Source: Bacteroidia bacterium
Lineage (GTDB): Bacteria; Bacteroidota; Bacteroidia; B-17B0; Aurantibacillaceae
Direction: 5' to 3'
DNA: 64,000 nt
Assembly: GCA_022841465.1 (NCBI GenBank)
Contig: JALHRL010000009.1
Span: 1 to 64,000 of the forward strand
In this document: positions 55,143-64,000 of the stretch, in pieces
How positions within the stretch are numbered: position 1 is the first letter of the stretch
Layout of the letters: the number at the start of each line of letters is the position of its first letter
Translations under genes and position numbers: made by a program
Notes under the pieces: model-generated
Seen by the model: the letters and a program-made list of their open reading frames with translations, nothing else
What the model was told of the DNA's origin: nothing
Databases searched by the model: none

Positions 55143-55541
55143 ATGACATTTTGGAGAAGGTTAAGATTGTATGGTTTTGGATTTGGGATAGGTCTTTTAA
55201 TTGTGTATGTAATGTTTGGAAACAGAACATGCTCAACACCCGGCGAAATTAAAATGCGCGAATTGGCTTTTCAGTATCATAGTTTAAGCGATAAAGCCAA
55301 ATGCAAATTAAAATGCATGAAAATGAACGAGGCTTTATTAAAAATACAATTACGCCACTTTGAAATTAATTACGATTTATCAAGTGTTCAACAGCAACCA
55401 TGCGGACAATATTACGTACAACCACAACAAGAGCATGCTGCCAAATACAATTTTAATTTGGTAATGTACGATTGCGATACGATAACACGTATCGACGATA
55501 TTAATATTGTAAAACCAATTGAGGGTTGCCAATGTCAATAG
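55143..55541 (+). CDS. DUF4258 protein with N-terminal membrane anchor
   Basis: A 132-residue protein: one transmembrane helix (about 8-26) and then a small domain with DKAKCKLKCMKMNEALLKIQLRHFEINYD, a later PCGQYYVQ and a C-terminal GCQCQ. This order (CxxxC pair, then PC, then a terminal CxC) matches DUF4258 as I know it from Bacteroidota. Seven cysteines suggest metal binding or disulfides. Its stop overlaps the tadA start region by 10 bp. Confidence 0.7.
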   Translation: MTFWRRLRLYGFGFGIGLLIVYVMFGNRTCSTPGEIKMRELAFQYHSLSDKAKCKLKCMKMNEALLKIQLRHFEINYDLSSVQQQPCGQYYVQPQQEHAAKYNFNLVMYDCDTITRIDDINIVKPIEGCQCQ

Positions 55542-55984
55542 AACCATTATATACCGACGAGTTTTTTATGAAAGAAGCGCTTAAAGAAGCGCAAAAAGCT
55601 TTTGCTGCCGATGAGGTTCCGGTGGGCGCAGTAATTGTTGCCAACAACAAAGTAATTGCCCGCTCGCATAACTTAACCGAAATGTTGAATGATGTTACAG
55701 CCCATGCAGAAATGCAGGCCATAACCAGTGCAGCCAACGCGCTTGGCGGAAAATATTTACAAGATTGTACTTTATATGTAACCCTGGAGCCTTGCGTAAT
55801 GTGCGCAGGTGCATTGGCCTGGGCGCAAATAACAAAAATAGTTTACGGCGCCGGAGATAGTAAAAGGGGATTTAGTACTATTGGTGAAAATATTCTTCAC
55901 CCAAAAACAGAAGTAGTAAGTGGAGTAATGGAAAATGAGTGCAGCGAAATTGTAAAAACATTTTTTAAAACCAAAAGGAATTGA
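55532..55984 (+). CDS. tadA: tRNA-specific adenosine deaminase
   Basis: A 150-residue zinc deaminase that makes inosine at the wobble position 34 of tRNA-Arg. Zinc and catalytic residues: H58-A-E60 and P87-C88-VM-C91 (the PCxxC motif). The ATG at 55532 gives MSIEPLYTDEFFMKEAL; an in-frame TTG two codons earlier is rejected. Overlaps the DUF4258 gene by 10 bp and the following lipoprotein by 4 bp. Confidence 0.95.
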   Translation: MSIEPLYTDEFFMKEALKEAQKAFAADEVPVGAVIVANNKVIARSHNLTEMLNDVTAHAEMQAITSAANALGGKYLQDCTLYVTLEPCVMCAGALAWAQITKIVYGAGDSKRGFSTIGENILHPKTEVVSGVMENECSEIVKTFFKTKRN

Positions 55985-56409
55985 AAAGGCTTTGCTACAT
56001 ATTTATTTTAGCAATTTTAGTTTCATGCAAAACACATTTGCACGTTCCGGATAACGACGAACAAAAATTACAAGGTAAATGGAGGTGGGTTGAAACTTCG
56101 GGTGGTTTTGCCGGACAAATAAGCACACCGGCTACTGAGAATTATAAAATGAGTTTAGAGTTTTTATCGAACGGAATCTTAAAGGAATATAAAAACGGAG
56201 AGTTTATTAATAAGTGCAATTATAAAATAGAAAAAGGAAAATCTATTTACGATGCTGAAGGAGAGGTTTTATTAATAACTTATATTGAGAAAAATGCCGA
56301 TGTGCAGCAACGCGTTCGCGATTATTTTGAAATTAAAGGAAAAGACACTTTAATTTTAAAAAACGAATGTTACGATTGCTTTACCAAAGTGTTTGTAAGG
56401 GAGCGGTAA
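55981..56409 (+). CDS. Small lipoprotein with lipocalin-like outline
   Basis: A 142-residue lipoprotein starting with TTG (overlapping the tadA stop by 4 bp): signal MKRLCYIFILAILVSC with the lipobox cysteine at 16. The mature part (LQGKWRWVETSGGFAG, then SLEFLSNGILKEYKNG and DTLILKNECYDCFTKVF) has the beta-barrel-like pattern of lipocalin-type or META-like domains. Function unknown. The TTG start is required because no ATG gives a signal peptide. Confidence 0.78.
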   Translation: MKRLCYIFILAILVSCKTHLHVPDNDEQKLQGKWRWVETSGGFAGQISTPATENYKMSLEFLSNGILKEYKNGEFINKCNYKIEKGKSIYDAEGEVLLITYIEKNADVQQRVRDYFEIKGKDTLILKNECYDCFTKVFVRER

Positions 56410-56469
56410 GTAAACTTATTAAATTGTTTATTTAATCGCTATTTATTGGGTTCAAGAGACAGATAGAAT

Positions 56470-57411
56470 TTAACTAATACTTTTTTCCGGAATTAATTTA
56501 TTTAGCATCTTTTCAAATAGTGGTAAAAACCAAACAAAAAGCAAAACTCCCATAATGTTAAATAGCATATGCGAGTTGGCCACAGCTCTTTCTAATGAAG
56601 CATTTGCACTAATTATTTCCACTAATTTTAAAAAGGGATTAAATAAAATTAAACCGGCAATGATGGATAGTAAGTTAAAAATAAGATGAAATACACCTGT
56701 TTTTAAAGCTTGTCTGTTTCCTTTAATGGTTGCCAGTAAAGTATCACTTACAGTGCCTAATTCGGCGCCCATCATCACCGCAATTCCACCTGCTAATGAC
56801 AATACACCTTTTTTTGCCAATACTATTGCCATGCCAACTGTTGCAGATGAAGATTGAATAATTAATGTTACAACTGCACCAGTTAAAGTGCCGGTTATAG
56901 GATTCTCTAATTTTTGAAGCCAGTTGAAAAATTCAGGATTTTGACGCAAGGGTTCAACTGCACGTTCCATAGTAAATAAGCCAAAAAATAAAATTCCAAA
57001 ATAAATAATTGCTGTACCTGTTTTATTTACAACATTAGTTTTAGAAAACATAACTAATAGTAAGCCGAGAACTAAAAAAACAGGTGAGTATTTACCAATA
57101 TCCATTGCAATAATTTGACTACTAACGGTTGTACCTATGTTTGCTCCAAGAACAATACCCATTGCCTTTCGAAAATTTAAAATATTTCCATTTACCATTA
57201 CTATTGTTAAAATAATAACTGCAGATGAGGAATCAAGGATTGTAGTTACAATTGCACCGGTTAAAATTGATTTAAAGGTATTTCCTGTGAATCTGGTTAT
57301 CCATTTTTCAGATTTTTCTCCAAATAAGTATTTTATATTTTCTGAAAGATTGTTTACTGCAAAAAGAAAAAGTGCCAATCCACCTAAAATAGATAATATA
57401 ATATCAACCAC
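56470..57411 (-). CDS. Na/Pi-cotransporter family protein (short form)
   Basis: A 313-residue inner-membrane protein of the NptA/PNaS family. Two inverted repeats each carry a substrate motif: DSSSAVIILTIVMVNG in the first and IQSSSATVGMAIVLA in the second. The first has D where Q is usual. The usual PhoU-like C-terminal domain of longer members is absent. Na-driven phosphate (or other anion) transport is the family role. It is convergent with the lipoprotein gene, 60 bp apart. Confidence 0.85.
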   Translation of the reverse strand: MVDIILSILGGLALFLFAVNNLSENIKYLFGEKSEKWITRFTGNTFKSILTGAIVTTILDSSSAVIILTIVMVNGNILNFRKAMGIVLGANIGTTVSSQIIAMDIGKYSPVFLVLGLLLVMFSKTNVVNKTGTAIIYFGILFFGLFTMERAVEPLRQNPEFFNWLQKLENPITGTLTGAVVTLIIQSSSATVGMAIVLAKKGVLSLAGGIAVMMGAELGTVSDTLLATIKGNRQALKTGVFHLIFNLLSIIAGLILFNPFLKLVEIISANASLERAVANSHMLFNIMGVLLFVWFLPLFEKMLNKLIPEKSIS

Positions 57412-57537
57412 AACTTAGTTTTTACCAAAAGTAACTAGTAATAGTGATGTAATTTTTAAGTGAATTTTATCAAATTATGATGTTACTAGGTGAAATTGAA
57501 ATTAAGTTAAAATGAAAGATTTTTTAAAAATAAAAAC

Positions 57538-59427
57538 CTACTTCATTATAGGCAACAACAAATAACTTGCATTGTCGGCATCGTGGTAAATTTTTATTTC
57601 ACTTTCTACAAAATCTTTATCATCGCAGGTGTAGGTATTTACAAATTGTTGAGGATTTCTGTCAAACAACGGAAACCAGCTGCTTTGTATTTGCACCATA
57701 ATTTTGTGACCCTTTTTAAAAGTATGCGCCACATCGGGTAAATCAAATTTTACTTCTTCCATTTTACCCGGAGTAAATGCTTCGGGGTTTTCAAAACTTT
57801 TTCTAAATCGCCCACGCATTATTTCGCCACGTACCAACATTTGATAGCCTCCCATTTCTGCTTCGTTTGCTGCACCCAAGCAACAATAGCTACTATCGTA
57901 TTCAAAATTATCCGGAAATACATCAATTAATTTCACTACAAAATCTGCATCGGTAGTAGAAATAGCTGTTTTAATTACTGCTGTTAATACACCGGCTAAT
58001 GTTACATCTTCTGCTAATATTTCTGTTTTAAAACTCAATACATCTGTTCTTCTGGATGCAAAACGTTGGTCGTCGTCCATGTACTCTCTTGTTCTTCTTA
58101 AATGAACTCCATCGGCATAAGGCACCGGTTTATTGGGGTTGCTTACATATTTTGTAAACGAATTTTTTTGCTCGGGTTTTGTAAAGCTTAATTTTTCTTT
58201 ATCATTTAAATAAATTGGTGTTGCAGTAACTTTTGCAGGAGGCCAATTTTCAAACTGTTTCCAATTGTTTTCTCCGGTAAAAAATACATTGGCTTTTGAA
58301 ATTTTATCTATGCTTTCTTTTCCCTTTAAGTGATAATTAAAAAACGGAATTTCTAAATTTTGTTGGTAATAAGTAGAGGTAGCCGAACCAAAACGAATGT
58401 TACCTAAATTACTTCCATCGCCTCGGCTCCAACCACCGTGCACCCACGGCCCCATTACCAAACTGCTTTTTGTTGTGGGCGATTGTTTATCTATTGCTTT
58501 GTATAAATTCCAGGCTCCATAACAATCTTCGGCATCAAACAATCCTCCAACAACCATCATGGCTGATTTAATATTGTAACATGCTCTTCGCGCATCTCTT
58601 GCTTTCCAAAAATCATCGTAATTGGGGTGCTCACTTAATTGCTTCCAAAACTTAATGCTATCGGTAAACATCGATGCAATATTTTTAAAGGCTCCAACCC
58701 GTAAATAAAATTCGTAATTATCTTTTACAGGAAATTTATAACCCGGTGCTGTGCTTGTTGTTGGTGCAGGACGAGGCATACCAAATGAATAATAAAAACT
58801 AAAAGCATCCATTAAAGCAAATGCACCATTGTGATGAAAATCATCTCCTAAAAACCACTCGGTAACCGGTGCTTGCGGACTTACCGCTTTTATTGCAGGA
58901 TGATTGCTTACCGCAGCCATGGTGGCATAAAAACCGGGATACGAAATACCAAATACACCCACATTGCCGTTATTGTTTTTAATATTTTTAATTAACCAAT
59001 CAACGGTATCAAAGGTATCACTGCTTTCATCAATTTCTTTTTTTCCTTTTTTGTTTTTATTAAAAGGTCGCACATCTTCATAAACACCTTCGCTCATATA
59101 TTTACCGCGAACATCTTGCATTACCAAAATGTAATTTTCTTTTAAATATTCTTTCCAGTAAGTTTTATACAAACGGGGACTAATTTTCCCTTCACCATAC
59201 GGACTAACAGAATAGGGAGTGCGCATCATTAAGATGGGATGTTTTTCTGAATTATTTTTGGGCACATAAATACTGGTGAATAGTTTTACGCCATCGCGCA
59301 TAGTAATCATTACCTCCTGCTTGGTGTAATTATTAACTACCCAAAGGCTGTCCGCATCAGCACTTAAAAATTTGAAAGAGAAAAATAAAAATAAGAAGGT
59401 GTATAAAGAAAGCTTATTCAATTTCAT
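57538..59427 (-). CDS. CocE/NonD (S15) hydrolase
   Basis: A 629-residue exported serine hydrolase: signal peptide about 1-24, then TMRDGVKLFTSIYVPKN, the nucleophile S162 in GISYPG, an Asp candidate in GLFDAEDCYG and a His in MGPWVHGGW. The C-terminal jelly-roll domain is present (DADFVVKLIDVFPDN, GHKIMVQIQSSWFPLFDRN). Acyl or Xaa-Pro peptide bonds are the family substrates. There is no type IX sorting domain, unlike its relative at 33772. Its start is 9 bp after the dnaB stop, so it is probably on the dnaB message. Confidence 0.9.
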   Translation of the reverse strand: MKLNKLSLYTFLFLFFSFKFLSADADSLWVVNNYTKQEVMITMRDGVKLFTSIYVPKNNSEKHPILMMRTPYSVSPYGEGKISPRLYKTYWKEYLKENYILVMQDVRGKYMSEGVYEDVRPFNKNKKGKKEIDESSDTFDTVDWLIKNIKNNNGNVGVFGISYPGFYATMAAVSNHPAIKAVSPQAPVTEWFLGDDFHHNGAFALMDAFSFYYSFGMPRPAPTTSTAPGYKFPVKDNYEFYLRVGAFKNIASMFTDSIKFWKQLSEHPNYDDFWKARDARRACYNIKSAMMVVGGLFDAEDCYGAWNLYKAIDKQSPTTKSSLVMGPWVHGGWSRGDGSNLGNIRFGSATSTYYQQNLEIPFFNYHLKGKESIDKISKANVFFTGENNWKQFENWPPAKVTATPIYLNDKEKLSFTKPEQKNSFTKYVSNPNKPVPYADGVHLRRTREYMDDDQRFASRRTDVLSFKTEILAEDVTLAGVLTAVIKTAISTTDADFVVKLIDVFPDNFEYDSSYCCLGAANEAEMGGYQMLVRGEIMRGRFRKSFENPEAFTPGKMEEVKFDLPDVAHTFKKGHKIMVQIQSSWFPLFDRNPQQFVNTYTCDDKDFVESEIKIYHDADNASYLLLPIMK

Positions 59428-59436
59428 TTGGAAAAA

Positions 59437-61008
59437 TTAAAATGGATCTTCAATATCATTTCGTTTTATATCACTCGCATCATCATCAACTTTGTCCCAA
59501 TTTTTAGAACTTACCGTTTTTGTTTGCGCTCCTTGTAAAAAATCGTTGTTTTGTGGTAAAACATTTCCGCCACCTTGAGAATAAATAGCATCTTGCCCTT
59601 CGGTATAATCTAAATCGGCAAACTTTGCAAATTGGCCAATAAAGCGAAGTTTAACTGTTTCTAAAGCACCATGACGGTTTTTGGCAATAATAATTTCAGC
59701 TTTGTTACGCGTTGGCTCATTTTGTTCGTCAAACTCAATACCGTAATATTCCGGACGATAAATAAACATTACCATATCGGCATCTTGCTCAATTGCTCCC
59801 GATTCACGTAAATCACTTAACTGCGGACGCTTGCTGCTTCCCGGTCGGTTTTCAACCTGACGACTTAACTGCGATAAGGCAATAATTGGAATTTCCAGTT
59901 CTTTCGATAAACTTTTTAAACCTCTGGAAATGTTACTAATTTCTTGCTCACGATTACCTTTAGAATCTGGTCCTCCACTCATTAACTGCAAGTAATCAAT
60001 AATAATTAATTGTACGTTTTGATTTTCTTTTAAACGACGTGCCTTAGCTCTTAATTCAAAAATAGATAGGGCAGGAGTATCATCAATAAATAAAGGAGCA
60101 GTACTTAGTTTTTTAATACGTTCGTGTAGTTGTGCAAACTCGTGGTTTTCTAAATTGCCTTTTAAGATTTTGTCTTGCGCTAATTCAGTTTCACTGGAAA
60201 TTAAACGTTTTACCAATTGCAAACTGCTCATCTCTAATGAAAAAATGGCAACCGGTTTATTAAACTCAACGGCCGCGTTTTTTGCCATGGTAACTACAAA
60301 CGCAGTTTTACCCATACCGGGGCGCGCAGCAAGAATTAATAAATCAGATTTTTGCCATCCACCGGTAATTCTATCAAGAGATGTAAAGCCTGAAGGTACT
60401 CCCAATAATCCATCTGTTTTGTTAGCGGCAATTTCAATTTCTTCAATAGCTTTAGAAATTAAGGTACTCATTTTATCGTGCTGTTTACGCACATTGCTGT
60501 CTAATATTTCAAAAATATTTTTGGTGGTTTCGTCAAGTAATTCAAAAACATCGGTACTGTCTTCGTAAGCAGATTTAATTGTTTCGGTACTAATGCGAAT
60601 TAACTCGCGTTGTAAAAATTTTTGTGCAACAATACGTGCGTGAAATTCAATGTTGGCAGATGATGCAATACGGTTGGTTAAAGATGAAACATAGTAAGCA
60701 CCTCCAACAAATTCTAATTCGCCGGTACGTTTTAATTCTTGCGTAACGGTTAAAATATCTACCGGTTCAGATCGGTTAAATAAGGAAACGATGGCTCCGA
60801 AAACTTTTCCGTTTTGTTCTTTGTAAAAAGCTTCCGGACTTAAAATATCAATTACGGTACTTAAGGCATCTTTCTCTAAAAGCATGGCACCTAAAACAGC
60901 TTCTTCTAAATCTACTGCTTGTGGTTGTACTTTTCCAATTTCTTGTGTGCTTCCTGTTTGTAAGGTGTAAAGTCTTTTCTTTAATTTATTTGGGTTTTCT
61001 TGGCTCAT
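59437..61008 (-). CDS. dnaB: Replicative DNA helicase
   Basis: A 523-residue hexameric helicase that unwinds the fork. N-terminal domain about 25-130 (LEEAVLGAMLLEKDALS), linker, then a RecA-type ATPase: Walker A AARPGMGKTAF near 225, Walker B LIIIDYLQLM, and the arginine-finger region SQLSRQVENRPGSSKRPQLSDLRESGAIEQDADMVMFIYRP. The C-terminal tail (about 470-523) is variable. The gene is monocistronic with a CocE hydrolase gene downstream. Confidence 0.96.
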   Translation of the reverse strand: MSQENPNKLKKRLYTLQTGSTQEIGKVQPQAVDLEEAVLGAMLLEKDALSTVIDILSPEAFYKEQNGKVFGAIVSLFNRSEPVDILTVTQELKRTGELEFVGGAYYVSSLTNRIASSANIEFHARIVAQKFLQRELIRISTETIKSAYEDSTDVFELLDETTKNIFEILDSNVRKQHDKMSTLISKAIEEIEIAANKTDGLLGVPSGFTSLDRITGGWQKSDLLILAARPGMGKTAFVVTMAKNAAVEFNKPVAIFSLEMSSLQLVKRLISSETELAQDKILKGNLENHEFAQLHERIKKLSTAPLFIDDTPALSIFELRAKARRLKENQNVQLIIIDYLQLMSGGPDSKGNREQEISNISRGLKSLSKELEIPIIALSQLSRQVENRPGSSKRPQLSDLRESGAIEQDADMVMFIYRPEYYGIEFDEQNEPTRNKAEIIIAKNRHGALETVKLRFIGQFAKFADLDYTEGQDAIYSQGGGNVLPQNNDFLQGAQTKTVSSKNWDKVDDDASDIKRNDIEDPF

Positions 61009-61170
61009 GTTGTAATTAGGGGACCGTAAAAGTGCAATAAAATTGTGTTCTATTAAATTTACGAATTTTAAAAAGCGTTTAATAAGATGTTTATAAGTAA
61101 AATTAGTTTCGGAAGAACCGTAAAATCAATACTTTCAGAAGAAGGTCGCTGTTAATAACTCCAACTTTCA

Positions 61171-61248
61171 CTTGTTAACAAGCCTGCTGTTAGGCAATTG
61201 TTAATTACATAAAATACCTTACTGTCAGTACTTTAATTTTTTTGACAG
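61171..61248. promoter_or_regulatory. Inverted and direct repeats between dnaB and the dehydrogenase gene
   Basis: Includes the perfect palindrome CTTGTTAACAAG (61171-61182), two TTGTTAA copies (61172 and 61198), and CTGTCA (61222-61227) facing TGACAG (61243-61248). The 287-bp divergent gap serves both genes; no sigma-type promoter was clear for the dehydrogenase. Confidence 0.4.
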
Positions 61249-61295
61249 AAATGAGTATTGCGCAGTTGCGTATTTTTACTATCTATGAGTTTAAA

Positions 61296-62243
61296 ATGAA
61301 GAACTATAAAATATTATTGGCCGACAGTAACCATCCGGTATTGGAAGAAACACTAAAAAATGCCGGCATTGCTTACGATGCAGCTTGGAACAAAAGTGCA
61401 GAAGCGTTAATTAAAGATTTACCGAATTACAATGGATTAATAATTAGAAGTAAGTTTAAAGTAACCAAAGAAATTATTGATTCATGTCCGAATTTAAAAT
61501 GCATAGGTAGAGTAGGAGCAGGTATGGAAAATATAGATGTTGCTTATGCCAAACAAAAAGGAATAACTTGTTTAAGTGTGCCGGAGGGTAATAGAGATGC
61601 TGTTGGCGAACATGCAGTTGGTATGTTATTAATGCTGTTGAATAATATAAAAAAGGCCGATGAAGAAGTGCGCAATGGTAAATGGGTGCGTGCAGAAAAC
61701 AGAGGAAAAGAATTAAAGCATATGACGGTTGCCTTAATTGGCTATGGTTATATGGGAAGTGCAATGGCTGAAAAACTTACAGGATTTGGTTGCGAAATTT
61801 TAGTGTACGATAAGTACAAAACAGGTTTTGGTGATAAAAGAATTACCGAAAGTAATTTGCCCGAAATTTTTAGAAAGGCAGATGTATTAAGTTTGCATTT
61901 ACCATTAAATGACGAAACAAAATATATGGTTAACAAGCAGTTTATTGATTCGTTTGCAAAACCAATTTATATTGTAAATACCGCACGCGGAAAAAATTTA
62001 AAAACTGAAGATTTGGTAGATGCGTTGGAGAGCGGAAAAGTATTGGGCGCTTGTTTAGATGTATTGGAATACGAAGCTGTTTCATTTGAAGCTTTGGATG
62101 CAACAACATTACCAAAGCCATTTGCTTATTTACTAACTAGTGATAAAGTAATTTTAACACCACATATTGCCGGCTGGACCCACGACAGCAATTATAAAAT
62201 GAGTAAATGGATTGCAGAGAAAATGGTAAAGTGTATTGAATAG
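61296..62243 (+). CDS. D-2-hydroxyacid dehydrogenase, phosphoglycerate-dehydrogenase-like
   Basis: A 315-residue NAD-dependent dehydrogenase. The start is the ATG giving MKNYKILLADSNHPVLEETL; an upstream frame is 18 codons longer but adds no family-like sequence. Cofactor loop GYGYMGSAMA near 160, catalytic Arg in NTARGK, Glu in DVLEYE, and His in TPHIAGWT. There is no C-terminal ACT domain, so it is the short form. Substrate is probably 3-phosphoglycerate or a related 2-hydroxyacid. Confidence 0.88.
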   Translation: MKNYKILLADSNHPVLEETLKNAGIAYDAAWNKSAEALIKDLPNYNGLIIRSKFKVTKEIIDSCPNLKCIGRVGAGMENIDVAYAKQKGITCLSVPEGNRDAVGEHAVGMLLMLLNNIKKADEEVRNGKWVRAENRGKELKHMTVALIGYGYMGSAMAEKLTGFGCEILVYDKYKTGFGDKRITESNLPEIFRKADVLSLHLPLNDETKYMVNKQFIDSFAKPIYIVNTARGKNLKTEDLVDALESGKVLGACLDVLEYEAVSFEALDATTLPKPFAYLLTSDKVILTPHIAGWTHDSNYKMSKWIAEKMVKCIE

Positions 62244-62283
62244 AATTATTTATTTAGAAAAAAAACGAACTAAAATTTGATAA

Positions 62284-62316
62284 AAAAAGGTTGGGATATT
62301 TTTCCCAACCTTTTTA
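62284..62316. terminator. Intrinsic terminator between the dehydrogenase and kelch genes
   Basis: AAAAAGGTTGGGA pairs with TCCCAACCTTTTT around a 6-nt loop; A and T runs on both sides serve the two convergent genes. Confidence 0.88.
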
Positions 62317-62338
62317 GTTTAAACAAAAACATAATAAA

Positions 62339-64000
62339 TTACTCCACCACCAATTTCCCTGTTTTAATTTTTAAACCTTTTTCTAAAATTGAATAGTGAT
62401 AAATGCCTTTAGCAACATTTACTTCAATGTAATTTTTAAAATCAATTTCTTGCTTTAAAATTTCTTGTCCTATTGCGTTATACATTACAAAAGTGGCATT
62501 TTTTAAATTTGTTATTACATTAAACGTTCCATTGTTGGGGTTAGGATATAATCCGAATTCAAAAATTCCATTTTCAAGAGAGTTTAAATTAGTACATGCT
62601 GCAACGGAAACAATAATAGGAGTTCTAATGGTACACGGTGTTGCCTCTGCATAAAAAGTGTACGTTCCGGTTGTAAGTGTTGGTGTGGTAAAAGCTGTTC
62701 CAGTTGCTAAAGATACGGTTGATGAAAGAGAGTTATACCAATTTACGGTGCCGGCACTTGCTGTAGTTACAGTTAACATAGTAGAGTTGCCATTACAAAT
62801 GGTTAATGCAGTTGCATTGGTAACACTTGTTGGAGCACAGGTTGCAACTTTGTATTTCCACATATCATTCATGTTTTCAAAAACGCTAACTGAAGGATGT
62901 CCGTAACTTCCAAAAATCCACATGTCTCCATTTGCATCAGCCCATCCAATATTATAATATCTACCTCCGGGATTATTTGCAGGGGCGCTTACTCCCATGG
63001 TTCCGTAAATTCCATTTTGATTAATACCGTTAAATCCTTTCATCCAGGTCCATTCATCGGAACTTATTTTGTATTTCCATAATTCATTTAACCTGCCAAC
63101 TCCGGTTGTACCCGGGTAACCAAAACCTCCAAAAAACCATAAATCGCCTGCTAAATCTGTAATTGCAAAAGCACTATTTCTTCCTCCAGGATTGTTTGTA
63201 GTAGAAGCAACGGCAATTGTTCCGTTATTTCCCATTTGGTTAGATTGCATTGATCCACCTGCATAAGTCCACATGCCGCTTGTTGGATTAAATTGCCATA
63301 AATCATTTAAATATCCTGGTGATGCAGTTGAAGGATATCCACTACCGCCAAACATCCAAAAGTTTCCATTCAGATCTTTTGTAAATGCCGGAAATTCTCT
63401 TCCGCCCGGTGCGTTTGAAGGTAATGCAACTCCTTTTGGTCCGTATACTCCAACTTGATTGGTAGCAGTGCTTCCTAACATGTGAGCCCAATCGCCTGTA
63501 GTAATATCGTATTTCCATAAATCATCTAAGTAACCCGGAGGGCCTGCGGCAGGATAACCGTTACCTCCAAACAGCCATAAATTATTGTTGTTGTCTGTCC
63601 ATGCAGCACCACCACGGCGAGAACCGGGTTTGCCAAAGGGTACGGGAACCGCAAGCGGACCATAAACACCAATTTGATTAATGGTATTATCGCCTTTCAT
63701 CCAGGTCCATTGATTTGTAATTGGATCGTATTTCCATAAATCATTCAGTGATCCCCAAGAGCCAACGGCATCAAAACCTTCACCGCCAAATAACCAAAAA
63801 TTTCCATTATTATCTTTCCACCACGTTGGAAATTCACGTGCACCCGGCTCGTTGGTTGGTGCAGCAACACCCATGGTTCCATAATTCCCAAATTGGTCAA
63901 CGGTGTTTGAACCACGCACCCATGTCCATTGATTGGTTGCAGGGTTATATTTCCACAAATCATTTAACCAACCAAATGTTGGAGTAGAGGCGTAACCTTC
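62339..64000 (-). CDS. Kelch-repeat secreted protein with type IX sorting domain (5' end missing)
   Basis: The frame is open to the right edge, so the N-terminus is missing and 553 residues are visible. It has five full repeats of about 60 residues plus a partial one, each with WTWMKG(S/D)NTxNQxGxYG, a PGxR motif, an NFWLFGG(x)G segment and LNDLWKY. This is the kelch-type beta-propeller pattern. Then an Ig-like stretch (TICNGNSTMLTVTTASAGTVNWYN) and a type IX sorting domain ending with GIYHYSILEKGLKIKTGKLVVE. Secretion by the GldKLMN machine is expected; the ligand is unknown. Confidence 0.9.
   Translation of the reverse strand, partial: EGYASTPTFGWLNDLWKYNPATNQWTWVRGSNTVDQFGNYGTMGVAAPTNEPGAREFPTWWKDNNGNFWLFGGEGFDAVGSWGSLNDLWKYDPITNQWTWMKGDNTINQIGVYGPLAVPVPFGKPGSRRGGAAWTDNNNNLWLFGGNGYPAAGPPGYLDDLWKYDITTGDWAHMLGSTATNQVGVYGPKGVALPSNAPGGREFPAFTKDLNGNFWMFGGSGYPSTASPGYLNDLWQFNPTSGMWTYAGGSMQSNQMGNNGTIAVASTTNNPGGRNSAFAITDLAGDLWFFGGFGYPGTTGVGRLNELWKYKISSDEWTWMKGFNGINQNGIYGTMGVSAPANNPGGRYYNIGWADANGDMWIFGSYGHPSVSVFENMNDMWKYKVATCAPTSVTNATALTICNGNSTMLTVTTASAGTVNWYNSLSSTVSLATGTAFTTPTLTTGTYTFYAEATPCTIRTPIIVSVAACTNLNSLENGIFEFGLYPNPNNGTFNVITNLKNATFVMYNAIGQEILKQEIDFKNYIEVNVAKGIYHYSILEKGLKIKTGKLVVE

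Overview
The window comes from a low-GC member of the Bacteroidota. Four things support this: a complete type IX secretion locus (porP-gldK-gldL-gldM-gldN), three predicted secreted proteins ending in type IX sorting domains, promoter elements of the Bacteroidota type (TAnnTTTG) with little Shine-Dalgarno signal, and Bacteroidota-typical families (DnaE with a fused exonuclease, DUF6702, DUF4197, DUF4142, TPR-SpoIIE phosphatases). The exact lineage cannot be fixed from sequence reading alone; a flavobacterium- or sphingobacterium-like environmental organism fits.

Layout. 1-8.6 kb: dnaE (cut by the left edge), yajQ, a HddA-type sugar kinase, purC and topA. 8.8-15.2 kb: an operon of miaB, a sigma-54 activator, a TPR-SpoIIE phosphatase, lptE, a TPR-like protein and secG, which links tRNA modification, regulation and envelope assembly. 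15.3-16.5 kb: aspartate kinase. 16.7-22.8 kb: the type IX secretion core. 23-31.4 kb: on the minus strand a lipoprotein, thioredoxin, a YfhO membrane protein, a DUF4197 protein, RNase Z and a sorting-domain protein, with cinA on the plus strand. 31.6-35.7 kb: a second TPR-SpoIIE phosphatase and a sorting-domain CocE hydrolase. 35.7-38.9 kb: pirin, an acyltransferase, an SRPBCC protein and a secreted unknown.

38.9-47.1 kb is the accessory-looking part: a small stress-type operon (FMN reductase, alpha/beta hydrolase, PPOX protein, DUF4142 lipoprotein), a serine hydrolase, several unknown membrane or secreted proteins, long gene-poor gaps, and two genes each bracketed by direct repeats. 47.1-51.4 kb: rny, zapA and a very large coiled-coil protein whose last residues resemble a small ZapA-neighbour protein. 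51.6-56.4 kb: DUF6702 and HupE/UreJ (divergent), M1 peptidase, DUF4258 protein, tadA and a lipoprotein. 56.5-62.2 kb: Na/Pi transporter, CocE hydrolase, dnaB and a phosphoglycerate-dehydrogenase-like enzyme. 62.3-64 kb: a kelch-repeat sorting-domain protein cut by the right edge.

How the parts fit: the PorP/GldKLMN machine would export the sorting-domain proteins at 30.6, 33.8 and 62.3 kb. LptE and SecG serve the same envelope. No tRNA, rRNA, CRISPR array, transposase or integrase was seen. The strongest unexplained signals are the perfect 13-bp hairpin between gldL and gldM, the roughly 136-bp duplication that brackets one unknown gene beside rny, the 788-residue coiled-coil protein next to zapA, and a long imperfect palindrome after cinA.
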